Source: UBA11865 sp963749825 (GTDB taxonomy: Bacteria; Chloroflexota; Anaerolineae; Promineifilales; Promineifilaceae). Taken from it: a stretch of 64,000 nt of DNA. Below, piece after piece: positions 44,426 through 52,384 of the stretch. The notes under the pieces were generated by a model. It had not been told where the DNA came from. It did not search any database and worked only from the letters and a program-made list of their open reading frames with translations. How positions within the stretch are numbered: the stretch's first letter is position 1; every line of letters starts with the position of its first letter. The stretch spans positions 496,001 through 560,000 of the forward strand of contig CAVVOI010000009.1 in the NCBI GenBank assembly GCA_963749825.1, read 5' to 3'. The position numbers and the translations under genes are program-made.

Positions 44426-45865
44426 ATGTTGTTTGAAACGCCTATGAAAGCACCCGCGATAAAACTTGAAGAGGGTATGCATATACACCTCGTTGGCATC
44501 GCTGGCACGGGACTGTCGGCTATCGCGCGGGTGCTCCTAGGTAAAGGCTTCAACGTATCCGGATCTGATGAGCAAATGAACGAATTCACTATCGAGCTAG
44601 CTAACGCTGGTGGACGAATATACCACGGTCATCAAAGTAGCCATTGTGAGGGCGCAGACGTTTTGTTGATCTCATCAGCGATACCTGATGATAATGTTGA
44701 AGTAATTGCGGCTACAAAAAGAGGAATACCGGTTTATAAACGAGCGGAATTTCTGCGCTCCTTGATGGTCGATTATTTTGTCATTGCCATCGCCGGATCA
44801 CATGGCAAGACGACGACGACCGGGATGATAAGCCAGATCATGATTCAGGCAGGTCTCGATCCTTCGATTATTGTCGGTGGTGTACTACCATTTTTGGGGA
44901 GCAATGGCCGGGCAGGTAATAGTGAATTTTTCGTCATCGAGGCCGATGAATATGATCATATGTTCCTGGGACTTGTGCCACAGATTGCAGTCATAACGAA
45001 CGTTGATTATGACCATCCCGATCTCTATCCCTCCAAAATTGTATACCAAGAGACGTTCAAGCAATTCATGCAGATTGTGCCTTCTGGTGGAACATTGGTT
45101 GTCTGCCAAGATGATGACACAACGATCACCCTGGCTAATTCCAACCAACCGATGGAAGTTGGCCTAGAGACATACGGTCTGTCGCCTGCGACGTGGCAAG
45201 CAGTTGACATAAGAATAAATCAACAAGGTGGCAACGATTTTTTAGTCTTGAATCAACAGAAAACCGTAGGCCTCATTCGCTTGCGCGTTCCAGGCGAGCA
45301 CAATATTCGTAACGCATTGGCGGCTATTGCTGTTGCCACAAGATTGGAAATCGGTTTTAACGATATCAGGCAAGGACTAGCTGATTTTGGCGGTATTAGT
45401 CGTCGTTTTCAGGTTGTTGGCGAATTGGCGGATGTTACTGTTATCGATGATTATGGACATCATCCTACTGAGATTCAAGCAACCTTGGCGGCTGCCCGTC
45501 AACGATACGGCGGGCGACGTATCTGGGCTGTCTGGCAGCCTCATACTTTTAGCCGAACGAAGAGTATGTTGCATGAGTTTGCTACAAGTTTTGCTGATGC
45601 CAATAAGGTAATCATCCTGGATATTTATCGAAGTCGTGAAGTAGACTCGCTTGGGATTGATATCAATCGTGTGGCCGAGACAATCGATCATCCCGATGCC
45701 CATTATTTGGCCAGCATGGAATCGGCCGCGAAGTTCATCCTGGAAAGGATTCGTCCGGGAGATGTTATCGTCACTCTTTCGGCGGGAGATGGAAATCTTG
45801 TCGGCGAGCTCGTTTTGAAGACGCTGAAGAATCGTAACGGTGAGAACCATAGATTTGTCGGATGA
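44426..45865 (+). CDS. murC: UDP-N-acetylmuramate:L-alanine ligase
   Basis: MurC adds the first amino acid to UDP-MurNAc. HLVGIAGTGLSAIARVLL, the P-loop AGSHGKTTTTGMI, EADEYDHMFLGL, ITNVDYDHPDLY and DDYGHHPTEIQATL are all as expected. Of three in-frame ATGs at the N-terminus (44426, 44444, 44477) the first is used here; the third would already keep the family start. No clear ribosome site decides it. Confidence 0.94.
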   Translation: MLFETPMKAPAIKLEEGMHIHLVGIAGTGLSAIARVLLGKGFNVSGSDEQMNEFTIELANAGGRIYHGHQSSHCEGADVLLISSAIPDDNVEVIAATKRGIPVYKRAEFLRSLMVDYFVIAIAGSHGKTTTTGMISQIMIQAGLDPSIIVGGVLPFLGSNGRAGNSEFFVIEADEYDHMFLGLVPQIAVITNVDYDHPDLYPSKIVYQETFKQFMQIVPSGGTLVVCQDDDTTITLANSNQPMEVGLETYGLSPATWQAVDIRINQQGGNDFLVLNQQKTVGLIRLRVPGEHNIRNALAAIAVATRLEIGFNDIRQGLADFGGISRRFQVVGELADVTVIDDYGHHPTEIQATLAAARQRYGGRRIWAVWQPHTFSRTKSMLHEFATSFADANKVIILDIYRSREVDSLGIDINRVAETIDHPDAHYLASMESAAKFILERIRPGDVIVTLSAGDGNLVGELVLKTLKNRNGENHRFVG

Positions 45866-45949
45866 TTGAAACCCAGTAATGGGTGAATGATGATTTGAGC
45901 AGGCATTATAAAAAACGTAAGCCATTGCTAAAGACAAAGAAGGGAGAAA

Positions 45950-46930
45950 ATGGGTAATAGGATGGACCTGGAAACAACAGTAATCGAAGCGATTCGCAAA
46001 CGATTTCAAGAGGTATTCGGTGAAAACTTCAAAGTAAATGAACCGATGGCCCGCTATACTTCGGCAAGGGTAGGAGGACCTGCTTCGATGTTCGTCGTTG
46101 CCAGGAATACGACTGATTTACAGAAGGCCATCGAAATGGCTTTTATTCAACATATTTCGTACCTGGTTGTAGGTGGTGGTTCAAACATTCTTGTTTCTGA
46201 CGGTGGTATCGACGGATTGGTGATTCTAAATAAGGCGAAAGAGGTTCATTTCAGGCATACGGGACTAAGCGTGGTTTGCGCCGTGGACTCAGGGATGAAT
46301 CTTTCCTCACTGGCTCGCCAATGTATTGCTAAAGGCCTTGGTGGACTCGAATGGGCTGTTAGCGTCCCGGGAACTGTTGGCGGTGCTGTTGTCGGCAATT
46401 CAGGCGCCCATGGGGGTGACATGGCCTCAACTTTGCTTTCAGTCACCATCTGGGAACCTGGAGGTGGCTTGCGGATTTACAGTAATGAAGAAATGGAATA
46501 TAGCTATCGCGACAGCATTCTAAAGCGTGAGCAAAAAAGCGAACGATCTCGTCGGGTCATCCTTTCGGCCGAATTGGAATTTAAGCCGGAAGCGACCGAG
46601 GTATTGATGGCCCGAGCTGATGGATTCGTCGCCAGGAGAAAAGAAACTCAGCCAAGTGGCGCTAGCATGGGATCGATGTTTAAGAACCCGGAAAATTATT
46701 ATGCCGGATATCTTATCGAGGCCGCAGGCCTAAAAGGCCTCCGCGTTGGCGGCGCAAAAATTTCGGAGAAACATGCCAATTTCTTCATCAACGATGAAGA
46801 AGCTACGGCCGAAGATGTTAGAGGGCTCATTGCGGAGGCATGGAATAGCGTTCGCGAGCATTTTGGCGTTGAACTTGATTTGGAAGTGGAATTGGTCGGC
46901 GACTGGAACTTCGAAGAGAACGATAGGTAA
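45950..46930 (+). CDS. murB: UDP-N-acetylenolpyruvoylglucosamine reductase
   Basis: MurB, an FAD enzyme, completes UDP-MurNAc. RYTSARVGGPASMFVVAR, VVGGGSNILVSDGGIDGLV, SVPGTVGGAVVGNSGAHGG, SYRDSILK and GSMFKNPENYYAGYLIE with KISEKHANFFIN identify it. The last segment is of the type I form. A GAAGGGAG site precedes the start. Confidence 0.95.
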   Translation: MGNRMDLETTVIEAIRKRFQEVFGENFKVNEPMARYTSARVGGPASMFVVARNTTDLQKAIEMAFIQHISYLVVGGGSNILVSDGGIDGLVILNKAKEVHFRHTGLSVVCAVDSGMNLSSLARQCIAKGLGGLEWAVSVPGTVGGAVVGNSGAHGGDMASTLLSVTIWEPGGGLRIYSNEEMEYSYRDSILKREQKSERSRRVILSAELEFKPEATEVLMARADGFVARRKETQPSGASMGSMFKNPENYYAGYLIEAAGLKGLRVGGAKISEKHANFFINDEEATAEDVRGLIAEAWNSVREHFGVELDLEVELVGDWNFEENDR

Positions 46931-46980
46931 GAGATAGAAAGGTATCTACCTAATCAAGAGGTAGCTCTTGATATTTAATC

Positions 46981-48135
46981 ATGAATGAATCAGGTCATAA
47001 TTCGACCAGCAAAGATCACAGAAAGCGCATCGGCATTATCTTTGGCGGCCGGTCTGGCGAGCACGAAGTGTCGTTGAGGTCAGCGCGATCGGTCATGTCG
47101 GCTCTTGATCCCGATAAGTATGAAATCGTCATGATCGGCATCTCAAAAACCGGTCGATGGCTAACTGGTGATGTTGCCCTAGCGCTTGAATCCGGTATCC
47201 ACGATGCAACGAATCAGGCCACATTATTACCTGATCCCCAGTCGCGAGTCCTGGTTCGAATTGATGATGTTGATGCCTACCCGGCTACCATGTCTGAAGT
47301 TTCCCAATTGGATGTCATATTTCCGGTTTTACACGGGCCTTACGGTGAAGATGGAACAGTTCAAGGTCTACTGGAATTGGCGGGATTACCGTATGTTGGA
47401 GCGGGTGTTGTTGGTTCCGCAGTTGGCATGGATAAAGCGATTTTCAAAGCAGTCATGATCGCCCATCGGATCCCGATTTTGCCTTGGATGTTGGTCCTGA
47501 GCTCGGAATGGCATCGTCAACCCGAAGAACTATTGCAGAGTATCGAAACGAAGTTCTCATACCCACTATTTACTAAACCGGCCAATTTGGGTTCTAGCGT
47601 GGGCATTAGCAAATGCAATGACAGCTCGGAATTGGTTGAAGGCCTGGCGGTCGCTGCTCGATATGACAGGAGATTGATTGTCGAACAAGGTATTGATGCC
47701 CGGGAACTTGAAGTATCGGTTATGGGCAATGATGATCCCATCGCCAGCGTTGTTGGCGAGGTCAAGCCTCGAAGAGATTTTTATGATTACGTGGCAAAAT
47801 ACGTCAGTGATGATTCAGAATTAATCATACCGGCTCAAATCTCCCAAACACAATCTGACCAGGTTCGACAGCTGGCCGTCCAAGCTTTCAAGGCCATGGA
47901 CTGCGCCGGATTGGGCCGGGCGGATTTTCTACTAGATAAGCGAGACGGTCAGCTGTATATCAATGAAATCAATACAATTCCAGGCTTCACCCGAATTTCG
48001 ATGTATCCGAAGCTCTGGGAAGCATCCGGTATCGGTTATTCACAATTGTTGGATCACCTTATAGAGTTGGCTTTAGACAGACATCAAGAGAAATCCATGT
48101 TAGACACGTCATTTAAGGTCGAAGATAATGTTTAA
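46981..48135 (+). CDS. ddl: D-alanine:D-alanine ligase
   Basis: Ddl makes the dipeptide used by MurF. The 384-residue ATP-grasp protein has GGRSGEHEVSLRSARSVMSA, HGPYGEDGTVQGLLEL, FTKPANLGSSVGISK, GLGRADFLLDK and NEINTIPGFTRISMYPKLW. The last 20 residues overlap the start of ftsQ by 8 bases. Confidence 0.95.
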   Translation: MNESGHNSTSKDHRKRIGIIFGGRSGEHEVSLRSARSVMSALDPDKYEIVMIGISKTGRWLTGDVALALESGIHDATNQATLLPDPQSRVLVRIDDVDAYPATMSEVSQLDVIFPVLHGPYGEDGTVQGLLELAGLPYVGAGVVGSAVGMDKAIFKAVMIAHRIPILPWMLVLSSEWHRQPEELLQSIETKFSYPLFTKPANLGSSVGISKCNDSSELVEGLAVAARYDRRLIVEQGIDARELEVSVMGNDDPIASVVGEVKPRRDFYDYVAKYVSDDSELIIPAQISQTQSDQVRQLAVQAFKAMDCAGLGRADFLLDKRDGQLYINEINTIPGFTRISMYPKLWEASGIGYSQLLDHLIELALDRHQEKSMLDTSFKVEDNV

Positions 48136-48979
48136 ACGTAAACGACGGCGGAAACAGCCCAACTTGCGACGAGTGAAGGCAACTGGACCAACCGCCTTGC
48201 CCAACGTTGTCGTACCACCCACAGCCAAAAAGCGCAAACGACGTAATCGTCGTCAATACAGTTTGCCGCTTGTAGCCATAAAACGGGTCGTGTCCTCCGC
48301 TCGCTGGCTCAGTCTTGCTTTGCTAGCGGTGACGGTATGGGCCTTCGTCCTTATTGGTCAAAATGAATCTTTTTATCTGACAAGTATTCCCGTCAGTGGA
48401 AATGCGTCGATTTCTGCTTCAGACATTGTATCCGGAAGCGGTCTCGCCGGTGCGCATATCTTTAGCGTGGATCCTGGAGATGCGGCCTCAAGAATCGACG
48501 AGCTACCGGGCGTTATTTCGGCCACTGTATCAATTGAATGGCCCAATGTAGTAAACATCCAAATTGCCGAAGACACGCCAGTCGCTGTCTGGGTTCAAGC
48601 CGGCGAACGGTACTGGATAAATGATAGTGGCACTTTGATCCCGGCGAGGGCTGAAGCTAGCGGATTATTGCTGATCGAATCAGAGCAAGAGGAACCCGTA
48701 GGCGAGGCTACTTTCGTTGGTGATGATGTTCTCGATGGAGCACTTCAGCTGAAGATGCTCAGGCCCAATATTGATCGACTGTACTATCAGCCCGGAAGCG
48801 GGCTCAGTTACCAGGACGGACGTGGATGGCGGGCTTATTTTGGCAGTGGCACTAACATGGAGCAGAAATTGGCAGTCTATGAAACGGTTGTCGAAGAGTT
48901 GGTTGCACGTTCAGTTATGCCGGCCTATATCAGCGTCCGTAACCATACAAAGCCCTACTATATGGCGAACGGTAGCTAG
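48128..48979 (+). CDS. ftsQ: FtsQ/DivIB-type division protein
   Basis: The 283-residue protein has a very basic cytoplasmic part (KRKRRRKQPNLRR), one transmembrane helix (about 61-80) and a POTRA-like domain (FYLTSIPVSGNASISASDIV ... GVISATVSIEWPNVVNIQIAE), followed by the FtsQ beta domain. It links the early and late divisome. Location just before ftsA supports the call. Confidence 0.88.
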   Translation: MFKRKRRRKQPNLRRVKATGPTALPNVVVPPTAKKRKRRNRRQYSLPLVAIKRVVSSARWLSLALLAVTVWAFVLIGQNESFYLTSIPVSGNASISASDIVSGSGLAGAHIFSVDPGDAASRIDELPGVISATVSIEWPNVVNIQIAEDTPVAVWVQAGERYWINDSGTLIPARAEASGLLLIESEQEEPVGEATFVGDDVLDGALQLKMLRPNIDRLYYQPGSGLSYQDGRGWRAYFGSGTNMEQKLAVYETVVEELVARSVMPAYISVRNHTKPYYMANGS

Positions 48980-49101
48980 TCAATATCAAGGTGGATTTTG
49001 GTAATCAGCGAATGAAGGTTTTACAAAATCGCGTCTGATCAAGAGTCAATATTTAGTTGTATTTTAGATTTGTTATAAGTTGAAGTCTAGAGGTATGCGT
49101 G

Positions 49102-50316
49102 ATGGATGGAGTAGTTTTTGCCATAGACATTGGAACGACGAAGGTATGTGCTCTCGTTGGTGAACTTCGCCACGGCAATATACAGATCGTCGGTCTAGGT
49201 CAAACCGAAGCAAGAGGGATGCGAAAGGGTATGATCGTGGATGTTGCTCAGGCCACGGTGGCTATTGCCCAGGCAGTGGAATTAGCTGAACAGACCTCTG
49301 GCTACGATCTTTCGAGGGCTTTTGTCAGCATGGCCGGCGAGCATATTAGCTCCACTAATAGCCGCGGAGCTGTTGCCATCGGCCGAAATGGGGATGGTGT
49401 TGATCACGAAGATATCGAAAGAGCGCTTGATGCAGCGCAAGCGATATCGGTACCTCATAACCGAGAAATCGTTCACCTCGTTCCTCGTTCATATACCCTG
49501 GATGATCAAGAACAAGTTCGCAGCCCGATCGGGTTACACGGCTATCGCTTGGAAGTCGAAGCGCATATCGTTACAGCAGCGACCCCTGCGCTCATGAACC
49601 TTAGCCGGACCATTGATAATTTGGGTATTGGCGTGGAGGAATTTGTCTTAAATTCTTTAGCTTCCGGCGAAGCCGTTCTTGAGCCAACTGAAAAAGAAAT
49701 GGGTGTCATAGTTGCCGACATTGGTGGTGGTACCACAGATGTAGCCCTCTTCATGCAAGGGACCGTATGGCATACCCGTGTGCTGCCGGTTGGTGGATTT
49801 CATGTGACAAATGACATCGCCATTGGTTTGCGAGTGCCATATGAAGTAGCAGAAGAAGTAAAAATCAGGTATGGCGATGGCAGGCCCGGTGAAATCGATC
49901 CTGAAGTCGTCTTTACGGTTGAGCCTTTCGGAGGCGAAAAGATTCAAGTAGGAAGGCAAGACCTTTCCTATGTAATCGAAGCCAGAGTTGAGGAAATATT
50001 TCACATGATTCTCCAGGACATCAAACGGTCCGGTTACGAGGGACTGTTACCCGCCGGAATCGTGCTGACAGGCGGTGCCTCTCAGTTGCGCGGCATAAGC
50101 GATGTCGCGCAACGGATATTGGGTGTCCCGGCGAGAGTAGCAAAGCCTAAGAACCTGGTTGGCTTAGTAGATTCCTTAAACACACCGGCATTTGCCACTA
50201 GTGTCGGTCTTCTGAATTGGGCTACGAGCGGTCAGAATATGTACCGGCCGCGATCGCGCAAGGGTGACATGGGCCAAAAACTCACCCGCTTTTTTAAAGA
50301 GTTGTTACCAGGCTAG
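49102..50316 (+). CDS. ftsA: Division protein FtsA
   Basis: FtsA, an actin homologue, tethers FtsZ to the membrane. VVFAIDIGTTKVCALVGEL, the FtsA-specific 1C segment, MGVIVADIGGGTTDVALF and GIVLTGGASQLRGI are clear. The C-terminal RKGDMGQKLTRFFKELLPG is a basic amphipathic membrane-targeting helix. GTG 49099 and ATG 49102 are both possible; AGAGG upstream fits the ATG. Confidence 0.95.
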   Translation: MDGVVFAIDIGTTKVCALVGELRHGNIQIVGLGQTEARGMRKGMIVDVAQATVAIAQAVELAEQTSGYDLSRAFVSMAGEHISSTNSRGAVAIGRNGDGVDHEDIERALDAAQAISVPHNREIVHLVPRSYTLDDQEQVRSPIGLHGYRLEVEAHIVTAATPALMNLSRTIDNLGIGVEEFVLNSLASGEAVLEPTEKEMGVIVADIGGGTTDVALFMQGTVWHTRVLPVGGFHVTNDIAIGLRVPYEVAEEVKIRYGDGRPGEIDPEVVFTVEPFGGEKIQVGRQDLSYVIEARVEEIFHMILQDIKRSGYEGLLPAGIVLTGGASQLRGISDVAQRILGVPARVAKPKNLVGLVDSLNTPAFATSVGLLNWATSGQNMYRPRSRKGDMGQKLTRFFKELLPG

Positions 50317-50350
50317 ACGGATTCGGCTGTATTTGGAGGCACTTTATTGG

Positions 50351-50379
50351 TTGAAGAATATATATTGATTGGATATAGG
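50351..50379 (+). promoter_or_regulatory. Possible ftsZ promoter
   Basis: TTGAAG, 17 bases, then TATAGG lie in the 94-base gap between ftsA and ftsZ. It could add ftsZ transcription to that from upstream. The match is moderate. Confidence 0.35.
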
Positions 50380-50410
50380 GCATAGGAAATACCCTGGGAG
50401 AGGGTGGAAC

Positions 50411-51592
50411 ATGAATAAACGAAGCACAGAAAATGAATATGTAAGATCAATGCAGAGAGTACCCGATATAGAGGGTTCTGCGCTCATCAAGGTTGTCGGC
50501 GTCGGAGGTGGTGGGAGCAATGCCGTAGACCGGATGATAGATGAAGGCATCAGTGGCGTTGAGTTCATCGCCTTAAACACCGATGGCCAGGCCTTGATGC
50601 GTAGCCAGGCGCCTCAGCGCATTCGCCTCGGCGAAAAGGCCACAAAGGGCCTTGGCGCCGGCGGTGACCCAGAGATCGGCGAGCGGGCAGCCGAAGAATC
50701 AATTGATGAGTTGTATAATCTTTTACAAGGCTCGGACATGGTGTTCGTCACGGCCGGTATGGGTGGCGGAACGGGTACCGGGGGCACGTCAATTGTGGCC
50801 AAGGTGGCGCGGGATCAGGGCGCTTTAACCATTGGCGTAGTCACTAGACCTTTCACTTTTGAAGGAGCTCAAAGATCTAGAATTGCCGAAGCCGGAATCG
50901 ACAAATTAAAAGAACAAGTTGATACCTTGATAGTCATTCCCAATGATAGGTTGTTGGAGATGGGGGATCGACGGCTGACCTTAATGGACTCGTTCCGGAC
51001 TGCAGATGATGTTTTGCGCCAGGGCATCCAGGGCATTAGCGAACTCATTACCGTTCCCGGATTGATCAATCTGGATTTTGCCGATGTAAAGACAATAATG
51101 TCTATGGGCGGCGCAGCACTCATGGCTGTCGGTCATGGGACCGGCGATGACAGAGCACGCATCGCGGCCGAACAGGCCCTTTCTAGCCGCCTGCTGGACG
51201 TCACAATTGATGGCGCCCGGGGTATCCTTTTCAATGTTACCGGCGGAAATGATCTAGGGCTCTACGAAATTAACCAGGCCGCCTCCCTTATTCGCGAGAC
51301 GGCCCATCCCGATGTCAACCTCATCTTCGGCGCTGTAATTGATGAGTCGATGGAAGATGAAGTTCGGATTACCGTGATCGCTACCGGATTTGAGCACACT
51401 GTCCCCCATATCCGGCCGATAGCGCAACGCTTGGAGCGTCCAAAACCGACGGGTCGCCCGATGCGCGAGAGCTATTCGGAATCCCAGAACCAGCGAAAAG
51501 AGCCGGCGCAATCGAGCCAGCCTACTGATCGCACCGCTTTTCGAATTGACGATTTGGAGATACCCACATTTTTGAGGAAGCATAAAGGGTAA
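50411..51592 (+). CDS. ftsZ: Cell division protein FtsZ
   Basis: FtsZ is the tubulin-like GTPase that forms the Z ring. VVGVGGGGSNAVDRM, NTDGQAL, the T4 signature GMGGGTGTGGTSIVAK, and NDRLLEM are present. The last 60 residues are a charged linker ending in the conserved tip DLEIPTFLRKHKG, which binds FtsA. The ATG at 50411 follows GGGAGAGGG; the open frame extends upstream but without family sequence. Confidence 0.97.
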   Translation: MNKRSTENEYVRSMQRVPDIEGSALIKVVGVGGGGSNAVDRMIDEGISGVEFIALNTDGQALMRSQAPQRIRLGEKATKGLGAGGDPEIGERAAEESIDELYNLLQGSDMVFVTAGMGGGTGTGGTSIVAKVARDQGALTIGVVTRPFTFEGAQRSRIAEAGIDKLKEQVDTLIVIPNDRLLEMGDRRLTLMDSFRTADDVLRQGIQGISELITVPGLINLDFADVKTIMSMGGAALMAVGHGTGDDRARIAAEQALSSRLLDVTIDGARGILFNVTGGNDLGLYEINQAASLIRETAHPDVNLIFGAVIDESMEDEVRITVIATGFEHTVPHIRPIAQRLERPKPTGRPMRESYSESQNQRKEPAQSSQPTDRTAFRIDDLEIPTFLRKHKG

Positions 51593-51632
51593 AATCACTA
51601 ATAGTCGTCCTCATCCTCTTCCCTAGCGCGGC

Positions 51633-51679
51633 CGGCTGCGGGGTAATTTTGTTTAATATAAAGCCTGATCCCGCAGCCG
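51633..51679. repeat. 10-bp inverted repeat after ftsZ
   Basis: CGGCTGCGGG and its exact complement (51670-51679) enclose a 27-base AT-rich loop, 40 bases after the ftsZ stop. No T run follows. It may mark the end of the dcw transcript or limit read-through to nrdR. Confidence 0.6.
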
Positions 51680-51734
51680 CGACCGCGTATTCTAAGCACC
51701 TGAATTTTTTAAGGTAAATTCCAGCTTTTTTGTC

Positions 51735-51825
51735 TTGTCGACGCCTTCAGGCTATGCTATAATCCGCTCCTCTCGAGTACCACATATGGGGGTGTCGCCG
51801 GGAGTGTACCCTAGATATAGGGTAC
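51735..51825 (+). promoter_or_regulatory. nrdR-nrdJ promoter and palindromic candidate operator
   Basis: TTGTCG (51735-51740), 17 bases, then TATAAT (51758-51763) with an extended TG make a strong promoter. In the leader, GTACCCTA-GATA-TAGGGTAC (51806-51825) is a perfect 8-bp inverted repeat with a 4-base centre. It is AT-centred like an NrdR box but does not match the NrdR box consensus (ACACWATATATWGTGT) well. Autoregulation by NrdR is plausible from context. Confidence 0.6.
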
Positions 51826-51866
51826 TTCCGTACTATATTGATGTTTTGAGTAGAATAAGGTATCCG

Positions 51867-52325
51867 ATGAAGTGCCCATATTGCGGTCACGAAAGAACAC
51901 GTGTGATTGACACGAGTCATGATACACGCGGCGGTATTCGTCGAAGAAGAAAATGCGCGAATTGCGCACAAAGGTTCAGTACTTACGAGCGTGCTGTTCT
52001 GGCAACACCTCTTTTAATTAAAAGAGATGGAACCAGAGAAGAGTTCTCGCGCGATAAACTGATGAGTGGAATCCGGGTGGCTTGTGCCAAGCGGCCGGTA
52101 GCGGCAGTTGATATCGATCGGATGGTAGGCGAAATAGAAGCCGAATTACAACAGATGGGAAAATCCGAAGTCCCCAGCCGTTTAGTTGGAGACCGGGTTA
52201 TTCGCCAGCTTAAGGCGCTAGACGAAGTGGCCTATATTCGATATGCCATCGTTTACCTTCGCCTGGGTGATCTTGAATCTGTAAGGAACGAAATCGACCA
52301 ATTACTTGTCGATAATCTAGATTAA
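51867..52325 (+). CDS. nrdR: Transcriptional repressor NrdR
   Basis: NrdR represses ribonucleotide reductase genes when dATP is high. The 152-residue protein starts at the conserved MKCPYCGHERTRVIDT. It has a zinc ribbon (two CxxC pairs, CPYC and CANC), RRRRKCANCAQRFSTYE, then an ATP cone (VIKRDGTREEF-like LLIKRDGTREEFSRDKL). The open frame upstream is not family sequence. It is followed after 59 bases by its probable target, nrdJ. Confidence 0.96.
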   Translation: MKCPYCGHERTRVIDTSHDTRGGIRRRRKCANCAQRFSTYERAVLATPLLIKRDGTREEFSRDKLMSGIRVACAKRPVAAVDIDRMVGEIEAELQQMGKSEVPSRLVGDRVIRQLKALDEVAYIRYAIVYLRLGDLESVRNEIDQLLVDNLD

Positions 52326-52384
52326 TTATCCATTCATTGAGCATAGGAATTTACTGACCTATTGGATATTTACCGGAGAGAAGT

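Noticed and set aside
45377..46009. A 210-codon open frame antisense to murC/murB
   Set aside because: It lies wholly opposite conserved ligase and reductase sequence and shows no domain.
51806..51843. A pair of standard NrdR boxes
   Set aside because: The second candidate (near 51828-51843) matches the consensus poorly; only the first palindrome is clear.
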